From Paucihalobacter sp036825875 (GTDB taxonomy: Bacteria; Bacteroidota; Bacteroidia; Flavobacteriales; Flavobacteriaceae), in NCBI RefSeq assembly GCF_036825875.1, contig NZ_DAISXK010000036.1, forward strand, positions 1-28,199: a stretch of DNA of 28,199 nucleotides, given 5' to 3'. The notes beneath the pieces were generated by a model. That model was given only the letters and a program-made list of their open reading frames with translations. It did not search any database and was not told where the DNA came from. Shown piece by piece: positions 7,046-14,388 of the stretch (its first letter is position 1; every line of letters begins with the position of its first letter). The position numbers and the translations under genes are program-made.

Positions 7046-8866
7046 ATGAACACATTCCTACAATTAGGTCTCAACGAAGACCTTTTGAAAGCTATTATTG
7101 ACTTAGGTTTTGAAACACCAAGCGAAGTACAAGATAAAACCATTCCCATTTTATTAGAAAAAGACACTGATTTAGTGGCACTTGCACAAACCGGAACTGG
7201 TAAAACAGCCGCTTTTGGTTTTCCGATGCTCCAAAAAATTAATATTGACAGTCGCACAACCCAAGGTTTAATTTTATCGCCAACGCGTGAACTTTGTATG
7301 CAAATCACGAACGAGCTTAAGCTTTATGGTAAATATTGCAAAGGTTTAAATGTTGTTGCTATTTATGGCGGTGCCAGTATTATTGATCAATCGAAAGATG
7401 TAAAACGCGGTGCGCAAATTTTAGTGGCTACTCCGGGTAGAATGAAAGATATGATCAACCGAAATTTGGTTGATATTTCTAAAATTGAATACGCTGTACT
7501 TGATGAAGCTGACGAAATGCTTAACATGGGCTTTTTCGAGGATATTACTGATATTTTATCGCATACACCAAAGGATAAAAATACTTGGTTGTTTTCGGCT
7601 ACCATGCCGCAAGAAGTTTCGACTATTGCTAAGAAATTTATGCACAGTCCAATTGAAATAACTGTGGGCTCTAAAAACGTAGGAAGCGATCAAGTTACTC
7701 ACGAATACTACATGGTTGGCGGACGCGACCGTTATTTGGCATTAAAAAGACTGGCAGATGCCAATCCTGATATTTTTTCAGTAGTTTTTTGCCGTACCAA
7801 ACACGAAACTCAAAAAGTTGCCGAAAAGCTTATTGAAGATGGCTACAACGCGGGCGCTTTGCACGGCGACTTAAGTCAGAACCAACGCGATATGGTTATG
7901 AAATCTTTTAGAGCCAAACAAATACAAATGTTAGTTGCCACCGATGTGGCCGCAAGAGGTATTGACGTTGATGATATCACACACGTTATAAACTACCAAT
8001 TGCCCGACGAGATAGAAACTTACACACACCGTTCAGGCCGAACAGGACGTGCCGGTAAAACTGGTATCTCTATGGTGATTATTACTAAAAGTGAAATGCG
8101 TAAAATAAAATCTATTGAACGCATTATCAAAAAACAATTTGAACGTAAAGAAATTCCAAGTGGGATTGATATTTGTCAAGTACAGTTAATGTCGTTGGCT
8201 AACAAAATTCACAACACCGAAATAAATCACGAAATTGACAACCACATTGAAATAATCAATGAAATGTTTGCCGATACTTCTAAGGACGAATTGATTAAAA
8301 AATTCTTTTCGGTTGAATTTACTAGATTCTACAATTATTACAAAAAATCTAAAGATTTAAATGCTGATGCTGGAAACAGTAGAGAACGCAGCGGTGATTC
8401 CGATTTTGAACCTTCAGAAAATTCAACGCGTTACTTTATAAACGTTGGCAATAAAGACGGTTACGATTGGATGAGCCTTAAGGATTTCCTTAAAGAAGTG
8501 TTAGATTTAGGTCGTGACGATGTATTTAAAGTAGATGTAAAAGACAGTTTTTCATTCTTTAATACCGACGCTGCAATAACTCCTAAAGTGTTAGAGTTTT
8601 TTACAGACTACAAACACAACGGTCGTTTTGTAAACGTAGAAGTTTCTGCCGACAAAGGCAATAGCAATAAAAAACGTAGTGGTGGTAAATTTTCTGGAAA
8701 ACGCCGCAGCGACGATTTTCAACCTAAAGGCAAAAGACGTTCCGAAGGCAAAGGGAGTTATTCTGGTGGTAGTGATAACCGCTCATCATCAAAATCAAAT
8801 CGCTCAGGAGCTTTTAGTAAGTTTGAAAACGACAGTTCAAGACCTCGAAAATCTAGACGTAAATAA
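7046..8866 (+). CDS. DEAD-box ATP-dependent RNA helicase with DbpA-like RNA-binding domain (DeaD/CsdA type)
   Basis: This RNA helicase of 606 residues unwinds structured RNA using ATP, with likely roles in ribosome assembly or mRNA turnover, especially in the cold. Motifs in order: Q-motif GFETPSEVQ (21-29), AQTGTGKT (47-54), PTREL (79-83), TPGR (129-132), DEAD (153-156), SAT (184-186), ATDVAARGID (298-307) and HRSGRTGRAG (328-337). A DbpA/CsdA-type RNA-binding fold follows at about 462-535 (YFINVGNKDGYDWM onward). The tail (537-606) is low-complexity, rich in Lys, Arg, Ser and Gly, and probably disordered and RNA-binding. The domain order is that of DeaD/CsdA; orthology to one E. coli helicase is not certain. 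The gene has its own promoter and a structured leader. Confidence 0.95.
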   Translation: MNTFLQLGLNEDLLKAIIDLGFETPSEVQDKTIPILLEKDTDLVALAQTGTGKTAAFGFPMLQKINIDSRTTQGLILSPTRELCMQITNELKLYGKYCKGLNVVAIYGGASIIDQSKDVKRGAQILVATPGRMKDMINRNLVDISKIEYAVLDEADEMLNMGFFEDITDILSHTPKDKNTWLFSATMPQEVSTIAKKFMHSPIEITVGSKNVGSDQVTHEYYMVGGRDRYLALKRLADANPDIFSVVFCRTKHETQKVAEKLIEDGYNAGALHGDLSQNQRDMVMKSFRAKQIQMLVATDVAARGIDVDDITHVINYQLPDEIETYTHRSGRTGRAGKTGISMVIITKSEMRKIKSIERIIKKQFERKEIPSGIDICQVQLMSLANKIHNTEINHEIDNHIEIINEMFADTSKDELIKKFFSVEFTRFYNYYKKSKDLNADAGNSRERSGDSDFEPSENSTRYFINVGNKDGYDWMSLKDFLKEVLDLGRDDVFKVDVKDSFSFFNTDAAITPKVLEFFTDYKHNGRFVNVEVSADKGNSNKKRSGGKFSGKRRSDDFQPKGKRRSEGKGSYSGGSDNRSSSKSNRSGAFSKFENDSSRPRKSRRK

Positions 8867-9037
8867 ATTTTCTAGCTGTTAATTTTAAGTCAAATGCACA
8901 AGGCGTCTCATCAAAGTTCGTTTACTTTGTTTAACTTTGTTGTTGAATGATGTTAAAAACATTGCCTTAAAATCAATAAAACCTGCTTTTATTTTTCCCT
9001 TTTGGTCTTACTTATACATCAAAACTATTAGAAATAA

Positions 9038-9811
9038 ATGAAATATCTTTTAACTAGTTTTTTGTTATTAGCACTTGTAACTATGGGCTATGGTCAAGAA
9101 ATCACCAAGGTTAAAGGAACGATTGTTAATGGTTCTAATGACGAATCACTTGAAAATGTAAACATAGTTAACCTCAATCAAGTGGTTGGTACTTCAACCG
9201 ATGAAGAAGGTGTTTTTGAAATTGCAGCGCAGGTTAATGACACTTTGCACCTATCTTATTTAGGTTTTAAATCTATCAGGATTAGAGTTACAAACGACTG
9301 GTTTAAATACGGTAAGACCACTATAAAATTGACAGAATTGGCATTGGCCTTAGAAGAAGTTGTGGTATTTCAATCTAAACTTACTGGCTTTTTAGAAGTT
9401 GATATCAAGCAAATTCCTATTAGAAGTAATAATAGGTTTAGCGTTTCAGGTTTGCCAAATCAGGGCTATGAAGCAGGTTCTAGAAGTGGCGTTAATAAAG
9501 TGCTGAGTTCTATTTTTAATCCCACCGATTTCCTGTACAATATATTTGGAAACAAACCTAGGGAGCTTGGTAAGCTCAGAAAAATGAAAGAAGACGACGA
9601 AATCAGAAATCTTCTTGCTAGCAGGTTTGATCGCGAAATGTTACTTGTGCTTCTTGAAGTTGATCGGTTTGATTTAGATGAAATTGTGAGTCAGTGCAAC
9701 TACTCTAGAGATTTTATTGTAACGGCCAACGATCTTCAAATTTTAGATGCTATCAGCGAATGTTACGAAGAATATAAAGTACTGAGCCGAAAGCGCAAAA
9801 ACAAAATGTAA
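9038..9811 (+). CDS. Exported CarboxypepD_reg-like domain protein
   Basis: A 257-residue protein of unknown function. Residues 1-19 form a signal peptide (hydrophobic LLTSFLLLALVTMGYG, cleavage before Gln20). A carboxypeptidase-regulatory-like beta domain follows at about 24-98, with the familiar VKGTIVNGSNDESLENVNI and GVFEIAAQVNDTLHLSYLGF pattern. Residues 100-111 (ELALALEEVVVF) copy the linker that precedes the plug of TonB-dependent receptors, but there is no plug or barrel. The remaining 145 residues are charged and helical, ending in a Lys/Arg-rich tail. It is probably periplasmic or attached to the envelope. It converges on the trmH-like gene with only a 3-nt gap and no visible terminator between them. 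A TAACTTTG at 8932-8939 is a possible but weak promoter element. Confidence 0.8.
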   Translation: MKYLLTSFLLLALVTMGYGQEITKVKGTIVNGSNDESLENVNIVNLNQVVGTSTDEEGVFEIAAQVNDTLHLSYLGFKSIRIRVTNDWFKYGKTTIKLTELALALEEVVVFQSKLTGFLEVDIKQIPIRSNNRFSVSGLPNQGYEAGSRSGVNKVLSSIFNPTDFLYNIFGNKPRELGKLRKMKEDDEIRNLLASRFDREMLLVLLEVDRFDLDEIVSQCNYSRDFIVTANDLQILDAISECYEEYKVLSRKRKNKM

Positions 9812-9814
9812 GTA

Positions 9815-10471
9815 CTATTTTTGTTCGTAATATCGCGCAATAATGGCCTGGTGATTCTTAATTGTTTTTTTTATCCATTTTAAATTTAATTCTAGTTTTT
9901 CTGCTTCCGAAAGCTGCCAGTTTAAATCGCTTCCTCTCAGTCTATCTGTAACCTGTTGTAAAATTATCGCAGCGGAAACCGATATGTTCAAACTTTCGGT
10001 AAAACCAGCCATCGGGATTTTTAAAAAACAATCGGCGTTATTCATAACGGTGTCACTTAATCCTTCGGTTTCTCTGCCAAAGAAAAAGCAAGATTTTTTA
10101 GTATAATCAAAATCTGCTAATAAGGTTTCGTTTGTATGAGGCGTGGTGGCAACAATCTGATAATTTTGAGCTTTTAAAGTTTGGATACAATCCATAACAT
10201 TATGGTAACGATGCACATCTACCCATTTTTGGGCTCCCATAGCAATTTCTCTGTCAATTCTTTTCGAATTGCGCTCTTCAATAACATGTAAATCTTGAAT
10301 TCCAAAAACATCACAACTTCTCATGACTGCGCTGGTATTGTGAAGTTGATAAACATCTTCAACGGCAACTGCAAAATGCTTGGTTCGTTGTGCTAAAACC
10401 GAATGAAAACGCTGCTGGCGTTCTTCGGTTAGAAATGTGCTCAAATATGCTAATAGTTTTACATCTGTCAT
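9815..10471 (-). CDS. trmH: SpoU/TrmH-family RNA 2'-O-methyltransferase
   Basis: This is a SPOUT methyltransferase of the SpoU type, probably the tRNA (Gm18) 2'-O-ribose methyltransferase. All three SpoU motifs are visible from the ATG at 10471 (218 residues): motif 1 with N45 and R51 (HNTSAVMRSCDVFG), motif 2 FGRETEGLS (131-139), and motif 3 IPMAGFTESLNISVSAAI (152-169). The open frame continues to a TTG three codons upstream, but that TTG lies inside a TATCTTTG promoter element, so the ATG is preferred. The TrmH assignment rests on length and on lack of the N-terminal substrate-binding domain of RlmB-type enzymes; the exact RNA target is not proven by sequence. Confidence 0.88.
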   Translation of the reverse strand: MTDVKLLAYLSTFLTEERQQRFHSVLAQRTKHFAVAVEDVYQLHNTSAVMRSCDVFGIQDLHVIEERNSKRIDREIAMGAQKWVDVHRYHNVMDCIQTLKAQNYQIVATTPHTNETLLADFDYTKKSCFFFGRETEGLSDTVMNNADCFLKIPMAGFTESLNISVSAAIILQQVTDRLRGSDLNWQLSEAEKLELNLKWIKKTIKNHQAIIARYYEQK

Positions 10472-10477
10472 TATGGT

Positions 10478-10485
10478 CAAAGATA
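10478..10485 (-). promoter_or_regulatory. Candidate -7 promoter element for trmH-like gene
   Basis: TATCTTTG on the minus strand matches TAnnTTTG. It ends 6 nt before the ATG at 10471, so the transcript would be leaderless or nearly so. This placement decides the start codon against the upstream TTG. Confidence 0.45.
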
Positions 10486-10534
10486 AATTAAAATGTTAAT
10501 TTTAAAATCGGTTATCAATGTTGAATTTAATTTT

Positions 10535-11218
10535 ATGAATCATATGAAAAACCTCGTTGTACTGACAGGAGCAGGCATAAGTGCAGAAAGCGGACTTAAA
10601 ACCTTTAGAGATGCCAACGGACTTTGGGAAGGTCACGATGTCATGTCTGTAGCTTCGCCCGAAGGTTTTAGAGCCAATCCTGAGTTGGTATTAGAATTTT
10701 ATAACCAACGTCGCAGACAGTTGTTAGAAGTAAAACCAAACAGCGCGCATTTTGCGCTGGCAACATTAGAAAAACAATACAAGGTTAGTATCATTACCCA
10801 AAATGTTGATGATTTGCACGAACGCGCTGGAAGCAGCGACGTTATCCATTTGCATGGCGAATTGCTTAAATCCAGAAATATCATAGATGATACCTCGGAA
10901 TTTGAATGTAAAACCGATATCAAACTTGGCGATTTATGCCCGAACGGCCATCAACTTCGCCCGCATATCGTTTGGTTCGGAGAGGCCGTTCCTATGATTG
11001 AAACTGCTATGGAAATTTGTGAGCAGGCAGACTTGCTTCTTATCATTGGCACCTCCATGCAGGTCTATCCGGCGTCAGGCTTGATTCACTATGCACCCCC
11101 AAACACGCCCATTTACTTTATAGATCCGAAGCCATCAATTCAACCGACCAAGAATTTAAACATTATTTCAAAAACTGCTACAGAAGGCATGAAAATATTT
11201 ATGGAATTATTGGGTTGA
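10535..11218 (+). CDS. cobB: Class III-like sirtuin, NAD-dependent protein deacylase (CobB family)
   Basis: Sirtuins remove acyl groups from lysines using NAD+. Numbering from the ATG at 10544 (224 residues), the NAD-binding start is GAGISAESGLKTFRDANGLW (9-28), then TQNVDDLHERAG (85-96), catalytic His in HLHGEL (His104) and GTSMQVYPA (169-177). Y53 and R56 (FYNQRRR) match the Tyr/Arg pair that recognises succinyl and malonyl lysines in SIRT5/CobB. The small domain is short and has only two cysteines (122, 132) instead of four zinc ligands. ATGs at 10535 and 10544 both fit; an ATG at 10493 would add an atypical N-terminal extension and is unlikely. The gene is divergent from trmH. Confidence 0.92.
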   Translation: MNHMKNLVVLTGAGISAESGLKTFRDANGLWEGHDVMSVASPEGFRANPELVLEFYNQRRRQLLEVKPNSAHFALATLEKQYKVSIITQNVDDLHERAGSSDVIHLHGELLKSRNIIDDTSEFECKTDIKLGDLCPNGHQLRPHIVWFGEAVPMIETAMEICEQADLLLIIGTSMQVYPASGLIHYAPPNTPIYFIDPKPSIQPTKNLNIISKTATEGMKIFMELLG

Positions 11219-11236
11219 TTTCAAAATTGTGTTAAA

Positions 11237-11269
11237 CTTGAAATTTATCACACGATTCAGCTAACTTTG
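11237..11269 (+). promoter_or_regulatory. Promoter of TonB-dependent receptor gene
   Basis: CTTG (11237-11240) and TAACTTTG (11262-11269), 21 nt apart, fit the Bacteroidota TTTG / TAnnTTTG promoter. The start of transcription would be near 11275, about 10 nt before the TTG start codon. Confidence 0.55.
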
Positions 11270-11285
11270 TTATAAAAATTGGGCC

Positions 11286-13391
11286 TTGTCAAATCATAAT
11301 AAATTTAACCTAGTCATCGCAATCTTGTTAATCAGTAATTTTTGCTTAAACGCTCAAGTTAAGACTGATACAACCCAACTTTCTGAAGTAAAAATTTCAA
11401 CAGGAATTATTAACAGTAAGCATCAAAATTCTGCTACTTCAGTTTCAGAAATAAGCGCACGAGACCTTAACCAAACTGATGGAATTATTATTACCTCGGC
11501 TTTGAACGCAATTCCAGGTGTAACGATGCAACAAGGTAATTTAAATACCAATCGTATAACGATTAGAGGTATTGGTGCACGTTCGCAATTTAGCACCAAC
11601 CGCATAAAAGCATATTTTGATAACATTCCACTCACAAATGCTGAAGGCGAATCAGTTTTTGAAGACATTGATATTGAAACCTTAGGTGGCTTGACCATTT
11701 TAAAAGGACCAAACAACTCCATTTATGGTTCGGGACTGGGCGGCGTTATATTGTTGAAATCCAAAAATATCAATCAGTCATTTGCGAAAACTACTAGCCA
11801 ATTCGGAAGTTTTGGTTTGTGGAGACAAAATTTATCGGCTGGTTTTCAAAACGAAACATCACATTTAATTTTGAATTATAACCATTTGGAAAGTGATGGC
11901 TTTAGAGATAACAGCAACTATAATCGTGATGCTTTGAATATTTCTGGAAGTACTCAAATTACTGAAAACAGTAAACTTTCGTTCGTCTCCATTTTTACTA
12001 GGCTTAAAGCTTTTATACCAAGTTCGATTAACAAAACCGACTTTGACAATAATCCTGAGGTAGCACCACAAAACTGGGCGCAATCTGAAGGCTTTGAATC
12101 TTACCATAAAGCCATTTTAGGACTTAATTATGAAGTAAATCTTAATCAAAACTGGCAGTGGTCTACCAGTGTTTTTGGAAATTATAAAAATGCTTACGAG
12201 CCTAGACCTTTTGATATTTTAGCAGATAATACTACTGGTTTTGGTTTGCGTTCAGTACTTAAACATCAGGCTAAGCTTTGGTCGCATCCAACCCAATGGA
12301 TTGTTGGCACAGAGCTCGTGTCTGAAGATTTTACATTCTCACTTTTTGAAAACCTTTACCAAAGTCAGCCAGGTAACGGCAGTATTGAAGGTGACGAATT
12401 CGCCAAAGTCAACCAACGACGCAACTATGTAAATGCTTTCTTCAACCAAGAAACTAACATAGATGATAAGTTATTTTTAGAACTCGGTATTTCCTTAAGT
12501 AGCACTTCCTATAATCAAAAAGATATTTTTGAAAATGCTGAAGACAACATGCGCGAAAACTATAGCTTTGAAACAACTTTTACACCGAGGATTGGTGCTT
12601 CTTATAAATTAAGTGATAATAATAACCTTTTTGCATCGGTAAGCAATGGTTTTTCAGTGCCTTCGGTAGCCGAAACCTTAACCCCAGACGGCCAAATAAA
12701 TACTGATTTAAAACCTGAACGTGGCTGGAATTATGAAGTAGGAATAAAATCGCGGTTTTTCGATAAAAACTTATATGCTGAATTAACCCTGTACAGCTTA
12801 CAAATAGAAAATTTACTCGTGGCACGACGCGTAGCTGAGGATCAATTTGTTGGCATCAATGCGGGCGAAAGCAGCCATAAAGGTGCAGAAATTAGTTTGA
12901 AATACAGTGCAGCTATTTCAAATAGAATTGATATTTATCCCTATTTTACTGGCAGTTTTAATAAGTTTGAATTTAAGGACTTTATAGATGGCGACAACGA
13001 TTTTTCAGGAAATAAGCTAACAGGAGCACCAAATTATCAATGGCAAACTGGAATAGACTTGCAGACTGCTTTCGGGTTTTCATTCAATTTTTCCATTTTG
13101 AATGTTGGTGAGATTCCTTTAAATGATTCTAACTCTTTATCTAGTGATGCTTATTCAGTAACCAATTGTAAGGCGATGTATCAGTTTACCTTGCTGAAAA
13201 GGATTTCTACACAATTATCAGCTGGTGTTAACAACCTATTTGATGCCAATTATGCAGCGAGTATTTTACCTAACGCAGTTGGATTTGGCAATGCTTTGCC
13301 CAGATATTACTACCCTGGAGCACCTTTAAATTTTTATGGTGGTGTTAGTTTAATGTATAAGTTTCAATCCAAAATAATACTAGGGAAATAA
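11286..13391 (+). CDS. TonB-dependent outer-membrane receptor, siderophore/FecA-like
   Basis: This 701-residue outer-membrane receptor probably takes up an iron chelate, powered by TonB-ExbBD. After a signal peptide (1-23, cleavage after CLNA) comes the plug (about 35-150: LSEVKISTG, NAIPGVTMQQGN, TIRGIGARSQF, TILKGPNNSIYGSGLGGVI). The beta barrel follows with GFSVPSVAETLTPDG, LKPERGWNYEVGIKS and NNLFDANYAA, ending in LMYKF plus nine residues. No CarboxypepD_reg domain precedes the plug and no SusD gene is adjacent, which argues against glycan import. The only start codon compatible with the signal peptide is TTG at 11286: an in-frame stop lies at 11262-11264 and no ATG occurs before the plug. 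Substrate is unknown. Confidence 0.93.
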   Translation: MSNHNKFNLVIAILLISNFCLNAQVKTDTTQLSEVKISTGIINSKHQNSATSVSEISARDLNQTDGIIITSALNAIPGVTMQQGNLNTNRITIRGIGARSQFSTNRIKAYFDNIPLTNAEGESVFEDIDIETLGGLTILKGPNNSIYGSGLGGVILLKSKNINQSFAKTTSQFGSFGLWRQNLSAGFQNETSHLILNYNHLESDGFRDNSNYNRDALNISGSTQITENSKLSFVSIFTRLKAFIPSSINKTDFDNNPEVAPQNWAQSEGFESYHKAILGLNYEVNLNQNWQWSTSVFGNYKNAYEPRPFDILADNTTGFGLRSVLKHQAKLWSHPTQWIVGTELVSEDFTFSLFENLYQSQPGNGSIEGDEFAKVNQRRNYVNAFFNQETNIDDKLFLELGISLSSTSYNQKDIFENAEDNMRENYSFETTFTPRIGASYKLSDNNNLFASVSNGFSVPSVAETLTPDGQINTDLKPERGWNYEVGIKSRFFDKNLYAELTLYSLQIENLLVARRVAEDQFVGINAGESSHKGAEISLKYSAAISNRIDIYPYFTGSFNKFEFKDFIDGDNDFSGNKLTGAPNYQWQTGIDLQTAFGFSFNFSILNVGEIPLNDSNSLSSDAYSVTNCKAMYQFTLLKRISTQLSAGVNNLFDANYAASILPNAVGFGNALPRYYYPGAPLNFYGGVSLMYKFQSKIILGK

Positions 13392-13457
13392 GTCTTTAAA
13401 ATGTCACGAAACAGATTTAAATCCTTTTATCATTTAATAAATAATAAAAAACGAACT

Positions 13458-14309
13458 CTAAAATTTATAATAGTCGTTATACTTAATCCAAATTTTTGAA
13501 TAATCAATTAAAGAAACACCTTTAGTTGGAAAAATTTTATCTTTCTTAATGTAATATAAGTCGGAAGGAATCCTTTCAATGTCTTTAATGTAATTGTGAT
13601 TGTTTTTGGAAAAATAAACTCGATTTTTAAATTTAACTTTCTTGGCATTAATGTCGAGATCCTTAAATATTATTTGGTCGAGGAATATATAAGGGACAAC
13701 TAGGCCATTTTTTTTGGTCTTGTAAATATTTTGATGATTTAAATACCAGAATTCATTGCACCGTTTTTCAACAAATACTAGAACTTCTTTATTTTTCCTA
13801 AATAAATTTTTAGGGTAACCAATAATATCAATTTTACTTTTCTCATAATTTCTTAAAACATCTTCCACAACTAAAAAAGACCGAATATCCAAATAACCTG
13901 ATGATATATAACATTCAATCAAATCATCCTTATAAGTTTTAGGCTTTCCAACTTCTTTCAAAATAAGAGAATAAACTTCTTTATTAAGTTTACATCGGTC
14001 ATTATACATTGAGTTATACGTATAAGCATATATAAGTAGTGGTCGTAAATCCTTAATTACAGTAGTAACTTTTTGAATGCATTTTTCGTGCTTACCTTCG
14101 ATAGAAAAGAACAAAGAATCACCAAGTGTTGCTTTGATAGAGAATTCGCCATCAAAATTACTTAAAATTTTTTCTTTTGTATTTAAATTAGTGACTGTTA
14201 CTCCGGGGATTGGAAATTTATCATAACTATCATAAATAACTCCCGTTAATAGGTCGTTTTGAGAAAAATTTAATTGAAAAAAAATAAAAAATAAAAAATA
14301 AAATTTCAT
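13458..14309 (-). CDS. Exported protein with CarboxypepD_reg-like domain, otherwise unrecognised
   Basis: A 283-residue protein of unknown function. Residues 1-16 (MKFYFLFFIFFQLNFS) are a signal peptide. Residues about 20-75 form a carboxypeptidase-regulatory-like beta domain (LLTGVIYDSYDKFPIPGVTV, then NFDGEFSIKATLGDSLFF). The rest is rich in Lys, Asn, Ile and Tyr and matches no family I recognise. Codon use is visibly more AT-rich than in neighbouring genes, which fits a lineage-specific or weakly constrained gene. It is preceded by AT-rich inverted repeats and converges on the TonB receptor gene. Expression and location (periplasm or outer membrane) are inferred only. Confidence 0.75.
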   Translation of the reverse strand: MKFYFLFFIFFQLNFSQNDLLTGVIYDSYDKFPIPGVTVTNLNTKEKILSNFDGEFSIKATLGDSLFFSIEGKHEKCIQKVTTVIKDLRPLLIYAYTYNSMYNDRCKLNKEVYSLILKEVGKPKTYKDDLIECYISSGYLDIRSFLVVEDVLRNYEKSKIDIIGYPKNLFRKNKEVLVFVEKRCNEFWYLNHQNIYKTKKNGLVVPYIFLDQIIFKDLDINAKKVKFKNRVYFSKNNHNYIKDIERIPSDLYYIKKDKIFPTKGVSLIDYSKIWIKYNDYYKF

Positions 14310-14343
14310 GAGATGAAAAAGACGAATTTAAATTCTTTTTCAA

Positions 14344-14365
14344 TTTAAACAATTATTTGTTTAAA
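14344..14365. repeat. Inverted repeat between ABC-F gene and exported-protein gene
   Basis: TTTAAACAA (14344-14352) and TTGTTTAAA (14357-14365) are perfect inverted copies around a 4-nt loop. The repeat lies 24 nt downstream of the ABC-F stop. It lacks G/C pairs and a following U-tract on the minus strand, so it is at best a weak terminator. A second palindrome, GAATTTAAATTC, lies nearby at about 14324-14335. Confidence 0.6.
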
Positions 14366-14388
14366 TCTCAAAATTAGTTTAATTGAGT

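Noticed and set aside
8932..8939. TAACTTTG as promoter of the exported protein at 9038
   Set aside because: No -33 element at proper spacing and a leader of about 95 nt without structure; too weak to list as a feature.
10472..10480. TTG start of the trmH-like gene at 10480
   Set aside because: It lies within a TATCTTTG promoter element; the ATG at 10471 gives the standard length.
10493..10534. Upstream ATG for the sirtuin at 10493
   Set aside because: It would add residues before the glycine-rich NAD motif that are AT-rich spacer in nature; ATGs at 10535/10544 place the motif at the usual distance.
11218..11244. ATTTCAA/TTGAAAT inverted repeat after the sirtuin as terminator
   Set aside because: Loop of 13 nt, only AT-rich pairs, no U-tract, and it overlaps the likely -33 box of the TonB receptor promoter.
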